From Actinomyces lilanjuaniae (lineage in GTDB: Bacteria > Actinomycetota > Actinomycetes > Actinomycetales > Actinomycetaceae): DNA of 64,000 nt. Position 1 is the first letter of the stretch; the number at the start of each line of letters is the position of its first letter. Made by a program: the position numbers and the translations under genes. Location of the stretch: NCBI RefSeq assembly GCF_003606385.1, contig NZ_CP032514.1:1488001-1552000 (forward strand). The letters are read 5' to 3'. Below are positions 11,750 to 20,634 of the stretch, one piece after another. The notes under the pieces are model-generated. The model worked only from the letters and a program-made list of their open reading frames with translations, did not search any database and was not told the origin of the DNA.

Positions 11750-13120
11750 CTACGACTGGTGTCCACCAACCTGCGTGAGCTCAGAGCCGTGGAGGGTGCG
11801 TGACATGGTGATCGCTACCAGGGCGACCAGGGAGACAACGGTGAGGTAGACGGCCGGCGCCAGTCCTGACCCGGTGGCTGTGATGAGCCAGGTCACGATG
11901 AAGGGGGTCGTGCCTCCGAGGATCGCGTTGGCGCCGTTGAAGGACAGGGCAAACCCGGAGTAGCGGACGCTGGTGGGGAAGGACTCGGCCAGGAATGTCG
12001 CCAGGGTCCCGTCGTTGGCCGTAAGGACGACCGCGAAGACGATTTGGCACGCGATGACGACCAGCAGGTTCCCTGAGGCGTTCATCATGACGACGAACAG
12101 CGGGACCGTGAGCACGATGAAGGTGAGGCACGCGGCGATGAGCATCTTGCGGCGCCCGAAGGAGTCCGACAGGTGTCCCATGAGGAAGATCGAGCCGATG
12201 TAGACCGTAAGCATGGCGGAGGTGGCCATCGTGGCGGTGTCCTGGGAGAAGCCCAGCTCCTCGTGGACGTAGGTGGGCATGTAGGTCAGCAGCATGTAGA
12301 AGGCGACGGCGTTGAGGCAGGAGACACCAAAGGTGATGAGAGTCTCGCGCTTGTGGTGGGCCAGCAGCTCACGCAGCGGCTCCACCCACCGTGTCCCAGG
12401 CCGGTCCGGGGTCTCCTGCGTGTCCTCGGCGCCCATGTCCTCGACCATGGACTGGTACACGGGTGAGTCCTCCAGGTGCACACGGATATAGCGCCCGATG
12501 AGCCCCAGGGGTCCGGCCAGGAGGAAGGGGACACGCCATCCCCAGGAGGACATCGCCGCGTCGTCGAGGAGCACGAACATACCGGAGACCATAAGGGAGC
12601 CGGCCAGCAGTCCACACGCGGTCGAGGCCGGAACCAGGCTGGTGTACATCCCGCGTCGGCTGGTGGGGGCGTACTCCGCGAGGAAGGTGCCCGCGCCGGC
12701 GTACTCCCCGGAGGCGGAGAAGCCCTGGACCATGCGCAGCAGGAGCAGGCCCACGGCTGAGCCGAGGCCGATCGTGGCGTAGCCGGGCAGCAGCCCAATG
12801 AGGAAGGTGGAGCCGGACATCAGGAGGATGGACCACGACAGTGCCCACCTGCGCCCCTTGCGGTCGCCCCATGCCCCCCATACTACCGCCCCGACTGGCC
12901 GCAGCACGAAGGACATGGCAAATACCGCGAAGGAGGACATGATTTGGACCGACTCGTCGCTCTCGGGAAAGAATACCCTACCGATCACAACAGCCAGGTA
13001 GCCGTAGGAGGCATAGTCGAACCACTCGATAAAGTTGCCTATAAAGCTTGCCGTTGCCGCCTTTCTTAAGGCTTGGGCGCGGTTGTCGTGCATGTCGGCA
13101 CGTGTCGTGGATTCAGTCAT
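11750..13120 (-). CDS. MFS transporter, metabolite:H+ symporter (MHS) type
   Basis: An inner-membrane secondary transporter of 456 residues with about 12 hydrophobic segments. The start SFIGNFIEWFDYASYGYLAV is typical of the MHS family (ProP, ShiA, KgtP relatives). The loop 2-3 motif is seen as GAWGDRKGRRWAL and the later MFS motif as GHLSDSFGRRKMLI. Substrates in this family include betaine, proline, shikimate and 2-oxoglutarate; the substrate here cannot be read from sequence. It is the last transporter in a minus-strand block with a BCCT carrier, creatininase and an amidinotransferase, so a zwitterionic or guanidino substrate is plausible. Its upstream region carries a palindrome over a TATAGT box. 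Confidence 0.88.
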   Translation of the reverse strand: MTESTTRADMHDNRAQALRKAATASFIGNFIEWFDYASYGYLAVVIGRVFFPESDESVQIMSSFAVFAMSFVLRPVGAVVWGAWGDRKGRRWALSWSILLMSGSTFLIGLLPGYATIGLGSAVGLLLLRMVQGFSASGEYAGAGTFLAEYAPTSRRGMYTSLVPASTACGLLAGSLMVSGMFVLLDDAAMSSWGWRVPFLLAGPLGLIGRYIRVHLEDSPVYQSMVEDMGAEDTQETPDRPGTRWVEPLRELLAHHKRETLITFGVSCLNAVAFYMLLTYMPTYVHEELGFSQDTATMATSAMLTVYIGSIFLMGHLSDSFGRRKMLIAACLTFIVLTVPLFVVMMNASGNLLVVIACQIVFAVVLTANDGTLATFLAESFPTSVRYSGFALSFNGANAILGGTTPFIVTWLITATGSGLAPAVYLTVVSLVALVAITMSRTLHGSELTQVGGHQS

Positions 13121-13232
13121 GCTGACTCTGGTCTCCAGTGTCTGGGGGCGTCCGACCGCGACGTGGGTCCGGACGGGCAGAAAAGGTTATCCGTCCGTCA
13201 ATTTCGCGGCGGAGCCTAATGGGTGAAGTTCG

Positions 13233-13250
13233 TCATACTATAGCGTATGA
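13233..13250 (-). promoter_or_regulatory. Palindromic operator over the -10 box of the MHS transporter gene
   Basis: TCATAC and GTATGA form perfect 6-bp arms around TATAGC. On the minus strand the element contains TATAGT (13237-13242), a good -10 box, 115 bp before the MHS start. A repressor bound here would block transcription. The rest of the gap between the BCCT and MHS genes (13121-13351) shows no gene. Confidence 0.5.
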
Positions 13251-13351
13251 TGCCGTGCTGCGCCCAGGACGTGCCGTAAGTGCCTAGGGTATTTTGGAAC
13301 CCTATTGACGTCGGTGGGCAGCGTCGGCGGCAACAGCAACGCGTGCCCCTT

Positions 13352-14992
13352 TTATATCTCCACCCCCAGTTCCTGCCCGGCACGCGTCTCCCGCGAGACG
13401 TGACGAAAGGTGTTGGCCATCATGAGTAAAGTAACCACAGTATAGGGGAGCGCCCCGATAATAGTTCCTGTCTGGACGGTTCCCACAACGGTCTCGCCTC
13501 CGATAGTGAGCAGCAGGAAAGCGATCCCGGCTATTCCTGCTACTAGCGCCACTCGGAACAACCTCGACGGCTGCGCTGCGGAGGAGACGAATCCACTCAG
13601 CGCGTGGATACCGGAGTCCAGCGACGTGAGGTAGTACGTTCCCACCAGTATGGTGGCAATGAGGAGGAGCGCCAGGGCTACCGGACGGTAGGGAATCTCG
13701 CCGAGCATGACAAAGAGCCCCAGGGAGGTGTCCTGCTGCGTGGCCCGGCTGACGGCTCCCTGCCCGGCGTCGTCGTAGTAGAGCGCTGCCCCGCCCAGCA
13801 GCCCGATCCACACGACACAGACCAGGGAGGGGATGCCCAGGACCCCGACAACGAACTCGCGTAGTGAGCGCCCCCGGGAGATGCGTGCGATGAAGGAGCC
13901 GACGAAGGTGGAGAAGGCCCAGGACCAGCACCAGATGAACACCGTCCAGGTCCCGTTCCAGCTGGAGTCCCATGATTCCAGGGCGGTGGCGGCCGAGGCG
14001 GCGTCTGTCCACGTTCCCATCCACCACATGGACCACAGGTACTGCCCGGTCGTCTGGGGGAGGACGGACAACAGGTAGACCGTCGGGCCTGCGACAAGGA
14101 CCCCGGCCATGAGGACGATGCTCAGCACAGAGTTGACCTCGCTGACCCTCCTCATGCCTTTCTCGACGCCCAGGTAGACGCTGAGCGCCGCCAGGAGGCC
14201 GATGACGCCGATCACGACGGTGCGCACGGCCGGGCCGGGGACGCCACCAAAGGTCTGGCCGATGCCCGAGGACAGCTGCATGGCGGCAAAGGCGAAGGAG
14301 GTGGACAGGCCGAAGACGGTGGCCAGGATGACGGTGGTCTCCACGACCACGCCGACCACGCCCCGGACGCGCTCGGGGAACATGTCGGTCACAGCGTCCC
14401 TGAACGTCATGAAGGACCCTCGGTTGTGGAACGACAGGGCCAGGCACAGGGCGACGACGCAGTAGATGGCCCACCCGTGGACCGCCCAGTGGAAGTAGGT
14501 CCAGATCAGGGCGCCGTCAGTGTCGTCAGTGCCGACCACGTCGCTGAGAGGATTGTCCGACCGGAGCAGGAGAGGCTCGGCAACGGACCAGAAGATGAGC
14601 CCGATTCCCTGCCCGCAGGCGAAGAGCATGGAGTACCAGGCAAATCGGCCGTACTCGGGTCTCGCGCCTCGGCCGCCCAGGACAATGGCCCCACGCCGTC
14701 CTGTAGCCATGTAGACGCAGAAGAGAAGGGCAAGCGTGGCCAGGACTACGAAGTACCAGGTAAAGTTGCTGGTGACCGCGGTCCTGAAGGAGCTGATGAC
14801 GCTGGCTGCGGTGTCGCCGTGCGCTACGGTGAGGATAATGACCAGGCTGACAAGCAGGAGACTGACCGTCTTGACCGTCCAGTCCTCACGGCGTCGGCTT
14901 GACCCCGCTGCCAGGGGCGAGGGCCTGGAGACAGGACCGGCACTGGTGTCATTGTGGTCGTCGGTGGCGTGATGAGAGGGTGTGGTGCCCAT
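13352..14992 (-). CDS. BCCT family transporter
   Basis: A Na+- or H+-coupled carrier of the betaine/carnitine/choline family, with about 12 membrane segments. Diagnostic features: GQGIGLIFWSVAEPLLL, the TYFHWAVHGWAIYCVVALCL helix, and a tryptophan-rich IWCWSWAFSTFVGSFIARIS segment equivalent to the family signature. The ATG at 14992 (MGTTPSHHATDD) is preferred over the frame start at 15118, which overlaps the probable -10 box. The product is then 546 residues. BCCT substrates are zwitterions with a quaternary or trimethyl amine. Creatine and guanidinoacetate are also zwitterions, and the next gene upstream in the transcript is creatininase, so one of these is a reasonable candidate substrate. 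Confidence 0.9.
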   Translation of the reverse strand: MGTTPSHHATDDHNDTSAGPVSRPSPLAAGSSRRREDWTVKTVSLLLVSLVIILTVAHGDTAASVISSFRTAVTSNFTWYFVVLATLALLFCVYMATGRRGAIVLGGRGARPEYGRFAWYSMLFACGQGIGLIFWSVAEPLLLRSDNPLSDVVGTDDTDGALIWTYFHWAVHGWAIYCVVALCLALSFHNRGSFMTFRDAVTDMFPERVRGVVGVVVETTVILATVFGLSTSFAFAAMQLSSGIGQTFGGVPGPAVRTVVIGVIGLLAALSVYLGVEKGMRRVSEVNSVLSIVLMAGVLVAGPTVYLLSVLPQTTGQYLWSMWWMGTWTDAASAATALESWDSSWNGTWTVFIWCWSWAFSTFVGSFIARISRGRSLREFVVGVLGIPSLVCVVWIGLLGGAALYYDDAGQGAVSRATQQDTSLGLFVMLGEIPYRPVALALLLIATILVGTYYLTSLDSGIHALSGFVSSAAQPSRLFRVALVAGIAGIAFLLLTIGGETVVGTVQTGTIIGALPYTVVTLLMMANTFRHVSRETRAGQELGVEI

Positions 14993-15117
14993 TGGTCCCA
15001 GTCCTGTGAGTACTCGTCGTTCGGTGCAGGCAGCTGAGGCATCTGCTGGCAGCGCAGGCCCGGAGGCTAGAGGCCTAGTACCCGCGGTACCCGCACTGTG
15101 TGAACGTGTCGGCCGCA

Positions 15118-15123
15118 ACTATA
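15118..15123 (-). promoter_or_regulatory. -10 box of the BCCT transporter gene
   Basis: TATAGT on the minus strand, inside the 8-bp palindrome CTATATAG. It is identical in sequence to the -10 box of the neighbouring MHS gene, suggesting co-regulation. It would give a leader of about 120 nt. Confidence 0.4.
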
Positions 15124-15249
15124 TAGCAACGGGAAGAGGCGGCCCGCCGTCTGTCTCAGGGCCATGGTCTACCCTGGTTGTCTGCCCTCATGGTCTGTCC
15201 AGGTAGGGCTGGCTTGACAGGCGGCGGGCCACGAGCCCCGACACCTGCG

Positions 15250-16026
15250 CTACACCTCCAGCCGGTTGCGGACCGCCTGGACGATACCCGGCACGATGGA
15301 GGAGGCGAGCACCCTGCCCTTCTCGGCACTGGCCTGCCGCCCGGACGACAGGCAGCCGGAGTCGGGGGTCAGGCCTGGGTCCACGGGGAGCAGGTCGTAC
15401 AGGGGCAGCTGGGCGGCTGGAAGGTCCATGACCCGGTCCATGGCGACCAGGTCGGGGAAGTACTCCAGCATGAGCGAGGTCTCCATGACACCCCCGTGCT
15501 CGACGTCCCAGCCAGGAAAGCCGTCCGGGTAGAGCCGCGAGATTACGTCGTCAGTGACGTAGTCCCAGTAGGAGAGCATCATGACCTGGACCCCGGCTCG
15601 CTGCCCGCCAAGCTCACGCAGCGCCAGGTCGACGCCCTCGTAGATGAACTGGTAGTTCTCGTAGTGCCCGTTGACAAAGGCGATACGCCGGGCACCGTGG
15701 CGCGCCAGCTCGCGTACCAGGGTCTGGCACACCGACACGACCGTGCTGGCGTCAAAGCCGAAGGACCCGATGATGTGGTTTCCACCCCCTGACCGCTGCT
15801 GGGACTTGTAGCCGGTGGTGACGGCGGGGGCGACCAGGGCGGCCCCGAGCTCCTCGGCCACGAGCTCGGTGATCCTGGTGGACAGCAGGACGTCGACGCT
15901 GATCGGCATGTGCGGTCCGTGCTGCTCCATGGCCCCGACAGGAATGAGGACCACGGGGTCCTCCTCAGCCAGGACCCGACGGTAGGTGAAGGCGTCCATC
16001 CGCGTGATGCTGTGCTCGTCAGTCAT
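15250..16026 (-). CDS. Creatininase (creatinine amidohydrolase)
   Basis: Reversibly hydrolyses the creatinine ring to creatine; a binuclear-metal amidohydrolase. The 258-residue product keeps the Pseudomonas creatininase metal ligands at nearly identical positions: Glu34, His36 and Asp45 (AMEQHGPHMPISVD), then His121 and Glu123 (NGHYEN). It also has the substrate-loop tryptophans in SYWDYV and GWDVEHGGVMETSLML, and GYKSQQRSGGGNH. This goes well beyond the loose creatininase superfamily (MftE and others), so true creatininase activity is likely. The ATG at 16026 has AAGGACT about 9 nt upstream. No creatinase gene is in the window, so creatine must be used by another route or enzyme. Confidence 0.9.
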   Translation of the reverse strand: MTDEHSITRMDAFTYRRVLAEEDPVVLIPVGAMEQHGPHMPISVDVLLSTRITELVAEELGAALVAPAVTTGYKSQQRSGGGNHIIGSFGFDASTVVSVCQTLVRELARHGARRIAFVNGHYENYQFIYEGVDLALRELGGQRAGVQVMMLSYWDYVTDDVISRLYPDGFPGWDVEHGGVMETSLMLEYFPDLVAMDRVMDLPAAQLPLYDLLPVDPGLTPDSGCLSSGRQASAEKGRVLASSIVPGIVQAVRNRLEV

Positions 16027-16148
16027 GTGTGAGAGTCCTTTTCTTATCAGGTAGGCGGAAGGTTCGTTCCCGGTGGGCTCCCGGAAGGCAGGAGTGCTCG
16101 GCGGCGAGTGGACCGCTACCGCAGGACGCCGCCACCGGGGGCGCGGAG

Positions 16149-17174
16149 TCACCGCGGATGCTGGCTCAGCACTGCCGGGGCCTTCGTGACGGCGTCCTGG
16201 TCATCGTCCTCACCGGTCGCGTCATCTCGGCTGACGGCAGAGACCTCCTTGTCCTGGCCGTTGTTTCTCCTGGTGGAGAAGAGTATCTGTGACACCCCGC
16301 CCGTGATGATGAGCGCCCCACCCAGCGCCTGCATGAGGGTGAGGGGCTCGCTAAACAGCACCATGCCCAGCAGGGTCGCCATAATCGTCTCCTGGTAGGA
16401 GATAGTTGCCAGCTCCCCGGCCAGCAGGATTCGTGACGCGACGGTCAGGAAGAAGAAGGCGCCGAAGCCAGTCACGAAGGCGGCGACCACCAGGGTCAGC
16501 CATCCGCGGGTCGTCATCTCACTGAGGTCGGGGCGCATGAAGATGAGGATGACGCCCAGCGTGACGATGGCGAACGTGAAGTTGCAGTAGGAGCGGACGT
16601 CGGAGTCGACGTCGGTGCGGTAGCGGCTGAAGAACAGGAACAGGCCGTAGGCCACGCCAGAGGCCAGGGCGACGAGGTTGCCCACCATGTACTGCGGGTC
16701 AAGGCTGAGGCTGACGTCGAGCCCACCCTCGGCGGTGTAGTTGATGACACCGATGATCATAAGGCACCCCACCACCACAGCGGCAAGGGAGAAGGCGGTG
16801 GTTCTGGTGAAGGGCTCCTTGAGGAATATCGTGGCCAGGAGCGTCGAGTAGATGGGGCCGGTGTAGATGAGGAACGCCGCGTTGGACAGCGTCGTCATCT
16901 GTGTCGACATGACGTACAGCCCTGACAGGAGTCCGAGGAACACGCCGGTCAGCAGGACGGCCGGGGTGAGGCGGAACCCCTTGAACTTGTGGAACCGACG
17001 GGTGGCGACAAAGATCAGGGTCATCCCGATGAACCCTGCAAAGCTCCTGTTGAAGGAGATGAAGATACCCGGGGCCTCAATGTAGCGGGCGAACGCGCCG
17101 ATGCCGCCCATGAGGCTGGAGGAAAGAAACATGAAGGCAAAGCCCTTCAGCTTTGCTTGACCCATTGAGTCCAA
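16149..17174 (-). CDS. EamA/DMT superfamily transporter
   Basis: A ten-TM drug/metabolite transporter with two EamA repeats; the first starts GFAFMFLSSSLMGGIGAFARY and the second GNLVALASGVAYGLFLFF. The tail after TM10 is charged and likely cytoplasmic. The best Shine-Dalgarno (AAAGGAG) is 6 nt before a TTG codon at 17174, three codons before the ATG at 17165, so TTG is the likely start; the ATG would be 15 nt away. A much longer frame upstream (to 17441) runs through the previous gene and is rejected. It sits between the amidinotransferase and creatininase genes, where an arginine/ornithine antiporter would often be, so it may import or export a guanidino compound, sarcosine or glycine. Confidence 0.85.
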   Translation of the reverse strand: MDSMGQAKLKGFAFMFLSSSLMGGIGAFARYIEAPGIFISFNRSFAGFIGMTLIFVATRRFHKFKGFRLTPAVLLTGVFLGLLSGLYVMSTQMTTLSNAAFLIYTGPIYSTLLATIFLKEPFTRTTAFSLAAVVVGCLMIIGVINYTAEGGLDVSLSLDPQYMVGNLVALASGVAYGLFLFFSRYRTDVDSDVRSYCNFTFAIVTLGVILIFMRPDLSEMTTRGWLTLVVAAFVTGFGAFFFLTVASRILLAGELATISYQETIMATLLGMVLFSEPLTLMQALGGALIITGGVSQILFSTRRNNGQDKEVSAVSRDDATGEDDDQDAVTKAPAVLSQHPR

Positions 17175-17288
17175 CGTCCGCTCCTTTGCGGTTATCGCCA
17201 CTGCCGCTCGGTCCTCTCGGCAGGTGGGTACTGTCTGTAGTGATGGGAAGAGCTGTGCCGGTGCGCGCCCTGGGGCGGACGGGCGGCC

Positions 17289-17316
17289 GGGGCGGCGGCC
17301 TGACGGCCACCGCCCC
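17289..17316 (-). terminator. Hairpin after the amidinotransferase gene
   Basis: GGGGCGGTGGCC and GGCCGCCGCCCC (minus strand) form a 12-bp stem with one G-U pair and a GUCA tetraloop, 12 bp after the stop codon. It probably ends or attenuates the arcABC-amidinotransferase transcript before the EamA gene. Confidence 0.6.
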
Positions 17317-17328
17317 GGTGGTGCCGAG

Positions 17329-18456
17329 TCAGACGAGGGTCGGGTCCTCGATCTGGTTCGGGAAGTAGTCCTCGCAGGTGCCCTCGCGGTAGACGTCGGC
17401 GGTCGCGCAGTGCAGGCCGCCACCAAAGGCGTAGGCGTCACGGAAGGGAACCGGGATGACGTTCATGCCCAGTTTGTCCATCTGCTCCATCTGGTGGACC
17501 TCGCTGGCCTCGACGCACACGGTCTTGTGGTCGATGACCAGACAGTTCATGGACAGCCACACGGAGGAGTAGCACAGCGGCGGGGGCGTGTCGTGCGCCG
17601 GCTGGGCGGCGTCGACGATCTCCCAGTCGTTGGCCTCGAAGATCTTGCGCTGCTCCTCGGGCAGGCGGCGGTGCGGGTTGTTGATGATCAGGCCCGGCCG
17701 CAGCGGCACGAAGGTCGCGTCGATGTGGATCGGGTAGGGGTCACCAGGGAAGTTCACCGCGTGCACCCGCAGGTCGGGGTAGTAGCGCTTGAACCACTCC
17801 ATGGCCTTGCGGTTGGTGGTCAGGCCGTGCTGGATGAACAGGTCCTTGCCCACACGCATGACGTCGGCGGCGTCCCACATGGGCTCCACCTCGGTGGTGA
17901 CGAAGTCCTTGGCAGCGGTGCGCTCCAGGCGCTCCTCCAGCGAGATCTGCTCGTCGTAGTAGTTGTGCTTGTAGGACTTGTCGGTCAGACGCGGGCGAGG
18001 CGCCTGGGTCCACTTGAACTCCGGGTCGTTGTCGAAGTAGTCGTTCATGAGCGGCCAGTAGGCCAGGTACTCGAAGTAGCGACAGCGGAAGGAGTTCGCC
18101 GAGGACATGATCTCGTTGCCGATAGTCAGCAGGATGTCGCGCGGAGGCATCTGCGTCATACCGGACTCGGTGCGGAAGTCAGGCGTGGTGATCGCCTGGT
18201 TCCACTGCAGCGGCGTCGGCCGGTCAACCTTGACGCCCAGACCCTCAAGGATCTTGACGTAGTTGTCCAGCTGCTCGTTGGCGGCCTCGACCGTGGCGGT
18301 GGGGCGCGGCCCCCACATCCCACGCATCTCGGAGTCGATCGGAACCTTCTCAGAGGTAGCAGGCTCCTCCGGGGGGATGACGGAGAAGTCAGCGCGGCCC
18401 ACGATGACGTGCTTGAGCGGGTCGAAGTCGTTCCACGAGCTGACGATCTTGGTCAT
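17329..18456 (-). CDS. Glycine amidinotransferase-like protein (AGAT family)
   Basis: Transfers the amidino group between arginine and an amine, reversibly, through a cysteine-bound amidino intermediate. The 375-residue product aligns along its whole length with vertebrate AGAT as I recall it. The catalytic set is complete: Asp107 (PPRDILLTIGNE), Asp198 (WDAADVMRVGKDLF), His244 with Asp246 (IHIDATF) and nucleophile Cys350 (GGGLHCATADV). The two acceptor-pocket positions before the histidine are Tyr241 and Ile243, where human AGAT has Asn300 and Met302, so the amine acceptor may not be plain glycine. The ATG at 18456 is preferred because AAGGA lies 10 nt before it, while the GTG at 18465 is too close. 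It lies next to arcCBA and near creatininase. StrB-like aminocyclitol transfer is less likely, as no aminocyclitol genes are present. Confidence 0.88.
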   Translation of the reverse strand: MTKIVSSWNDFDPLKHVIVGRADFSVIPPEEPATSEKVPIDSEMRGMWGPRPTATVEAANEQLDNYVKILEGLGVKVDRPTPLQWNQAITTPDFRTESGMTQMPPRDILLTIGNEIMSSANSFRCRYFEYLAYWPLMNDYFDNDPEFKWTQAPRPRLTDKSYKHNYYDEQISLEERLERTAAKDFVTTEVEPMWDAADVMRVGKDLFIQHGLTTNRKAMEWFKRYYPDLRVHAVNFPGDPYPIHIDATFVPLRPGLIINNPHRRLPEEQRKIFEANDWEIVDAAQPAHDTPPPLCYSSVWLSMNCLVIDHKTVCVEASEVHQMEQMDKLGMNVIPVPFRDAYAFGGGLHCATADVYREGTCEDYFPNQIEDPTLV

Positions 18457-18497
18457 TGTTGTCACTTCCTTGTGCTTGGTTCACGTTGACAGGTGGC

Positions 18498-18531
18498 GTG
18501 CCCGTTCCCGGAGGGCCGGGGCAAGGGCACC
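18498..18531 (-). other. Hairpin in the arcC-amidinotransferase gap
   Basis: GTGCCC and GGGCAC, with CCGG/CCGG inside, flank AGGG. It lies in the 142-bp gap and could be an attenuator or RNA-processing site. No match to a guanidine riboswitch was recognised. Confidence 0.35.
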
Positions 18532-18598
18532 GTGCGTGCCATACGGTGTGGCGGGTCGGCATCGCCTCCTCTCCTGTGCGCGGCACGACTCTTGTCGG

Positions 18599-19534
18599 TC
18601 AGGCGGCCCGTGGCTCGTGCCTGCTCCCGTCCTGGGTGACGAGGGTTCCGGACTCGCCCGTGAGGAGCCTAGTGGCGTCCTCCAGGCGTCCGATGGCAGC
18701 CATGCCGCCGGTGGCCTCGACAAAGCGGCTCACCGCCTCAACCTTGGGGCCCATGGATCCTGCTGGCAGGCCCATGCTGCGCAGCACGTCGGGAGTGGTG
18801 CGGCTGAGGCGCTGCTGGCTGGGGGTGCCGAAGTCGGTGAGGACCCCGTCGACGTCGGTGAGGATGAGCAGAGCGTCGGCCCCCAGTGCCCGGGCGAGGA
18901 CCGAGGCGGTGAGGTCCTTGTCGATGACAGCCTCGACACCGGTGAGCCTGCCCGCCTCGTCACGGACGACCGGCACACCTCCTCCTCCGGCACAGATGAC
19001 CACCGTCCCGGCGTCTACCAGGGCACGGACCGTCTCGGTCTCGACGACCTCCTGGGGCTCGGGAGAGCCCACCACCCGGCGGAAGTGCTCACCGTCGGCC
19101 CGGACCTGCCAGCCGCGCTCGCGCGCCAGCCGCCTTGCGGTCGCCTCGTCGTAGACCTCTCCGACAAACTTTGTCGGACTGGCGAAGGCCGGGTCGTCGG
19201 CCCGGACACGGGTCTGGTTGACCAGGGCGGCCACCTCACGCTGCCCCAGCTCGTTGCGCAGGGCCTGGAGCAGCCAGTAGCCGATCATCCCCTGGGTCTG
19301 GGCACCGAGGGTGTCGAAGGGGTAGGGCTCGCTCAGCCGGTCGTCGTTGGCCGACTCCAGGGCCAGGACACCCACCTGGGGTCCGTTGCCGTGGGTGACG
19401 ACGAGCTCGTGGTCCCTGGCCAGCCTGGCGAGCTGGCCAGCGGCGCGCTCCACGTTGGCGATCTGGATACGGGCGTCTGGTTTGTCACCACGACGCAGAA
19501 GGGCGTTACCTCCTAGTGCGGCTACGACACGCAT
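18599..19534 (-). CDS. arcC: Carbamate kinase
   Basis: Converts carbamoyl phosphate and ADP to ATP, CO2 and ammonia, the energy-yielding step of the arginine deiminase pathway. The N-terminus MRVVAALGGNALLRRGD is typical. Also seen are VVTHGNGPQVG, VICAGGGGVPVV, VIDKDLTASVLA, LLILTDVDGV, and the C-terminal GSMGPKVEAVSRFVEATGG. The product has 311 residues. The ATG at 19534 lies 2 nt after the arcB stop, so the two genes are translationally coupled. The upstream in-frame GTG (19546) overlaps arcB and is less likely. Confidence 0.95.
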   Translation of the reverse strand: MRVVAALGGNALLRRGDKPDARIQIANVERAAGQLARLARDHELVVTHGNGPQVGVLALESANDDRLSEPYPFDTLGAQTQGMIGYWLLQALRNELGQREVAALVNQTRVRADDPAFASPTKFVGEVYDEATARRLARERGWQVRADGEHFRRVVGSPEPQEVVETETVRALVDAGTVVICAGGGGVPVVRDEAGRLTGVEAVIDKDLTASVLARALGADALLILTDVDGVLTDFGTPSQQRLSRTTPDVLRSMGLPAGSMGPKVEAVSRFVEATGGMAAIGRLEDATRLLTGESGTLVTQDGSRHEPRAA

Positions 19535-19536
19535 GC

Positions 19537-20547
19537 TCAGTCCCACTCGCCCAGGGTCGCGACCATGACGGCCTTGATCGTGTGCATACGGTTCTCCGCC
19601 TGGTCGAAGGCCACGTTGTGCTCCGACTCGAAGACGTCGTCGGTGACCTCCAGGCCGTCCATGCCGGTCTTGACAAAGATGTCCTCGCCGACAGTGGTGT
19701 TGCGATCGTGGAAGGCCGGCAGGCAGTGGAGGAACTTCACGTCAGGGTTGCCCGTGGTCTCCACGAGCGCAGCGTTGACCTGGTAGGGCCGTAGCAGGGC
19801 GATGCGCTCGTCCCAGACCTCCTTGGCCTCGCCCATGGAGACCCACACGTCGGTGTAGAGGAAGTCCACCCCGGCCACGCCCTTGGCGACGTTGTCAGTG
19901 ATGAGGATCCTCGCGCCGCTGGACTCGGCCAGGCGCTGCGCCTCGGCCACGACCTCGGGGGGTGTCTGCAGCTCGACGGGGGCCACCATGCGCACATCCA
20001 TGCCGGTCAGAGCCGCAGCGACCAGGAGGGAGTTGGCGACGTTGTTGCGGGCGTCGCCCAGGTAGGCGAAGGAGATCTCCTCAATGGGCTTGCCGGAGTG
20101 CTCCAGCATGGTGAGCTGGTCGGCGAGCATCTGGGTGGGGTGCCACTCGTCGGTCAGGCCGTTCCACACCGGGACCCCGGACAGGGCGGCAAGCTGCTCG
20201 ACGTGCTCCTGCTTCTTGCCGCGGAACTCGATCCCGTCGTAGAAGCGGCCGAGTACGCGGGCAGTGTCGGCGACAGACTCCTTGTGACCCATCTGGCTAC
20301 CCGAGGGATCCAGGTAGGTGACCTGCGCACCCTGGTCGTAGGCGGCGACCTCGAAGGAGCAGCGGGTGCGCGTGGAGGTCTTCTCGAAGATGAGGGCGAT
20401 GTTCTTGCCCACCAGGCGCCTGACCTCGCGTCCCGCCTTTTTGTCCGCCTTGAGCTGTGCGGACAGGTCGAGCAGGGACTTCCACTCCTCGGCGGTGAAG
20501 TCGAGCTCCTTGAGGAAGCTGCGGTTGTGCAGTGGGTGGTGGGTCAT
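19537..20547 (-). CDS. arcB: Ornithine carbamoyltransferase
   Basis: In this operon it probably runs in the catabolic direction, citrulline plus phosphate to ornithine plus carbamoyl phosphate. The carbamoyl-phosphate site [20 protein letters not shown] is intact, with [27 protein letters not shown] and the ornithine-side [10 protein letters not shown] motif. The length of 336 aa is normal. The ATG at 20547 has AAGGAG 5 nt upstream; the GTG one codon earlier is too close to that site. It lies between arcA and arcC, all on the minus strand. A TAGGAT box in the 87-bp gap after arcA could add an internal promoter. Confidence 0.95.
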   Translation of the reverse strand: MTHHPLHNRSFLKELDFTAEEWKSLLDLSAQLKADKKAGREVRRLVGKNIALIFEKTSTRTRCSFEVAAYDQGAQVTYLDPSGSQMGHKESVADTARVLGRFYDGIEFRGKKQEHVEQLAALSGVPVWNGLTDEWHPTQMLADQLTMLEHSGKPIEEISFAYLGDARNNVANSLLVAAALTGMDVRMVAPVELQTPPEVVAEAQRLAESSGARILITDNVAKGVAGVDFLYTDVWVSMGEAKEVWDERIALLRPYQVNAALVETTGNPDVKFLHCLPAFHDRNTTVGEDIFVKTGMDGLEVTDDVFESEHNVAFDQAENRMHTIKAVMVATLGEWD

Positions 20548-20634
20548 CACTTCTCCTTGGTGATAATAGGTGCTGCTTGGGGGAAAGAGAGCAGTGAGGG
20601 AGCGAGTATCCTAGTGAGCCCCGGCAGGTCCTGC

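Noticed and set aside
18457..18598. Guanidine riboswitch before the amidinotransferase
   Set aside because: The gap has a GC hairpin but no recognisable ykkC-type core or paired ACGR loops; the gap before the EamA gene was checked as well, with the same result.
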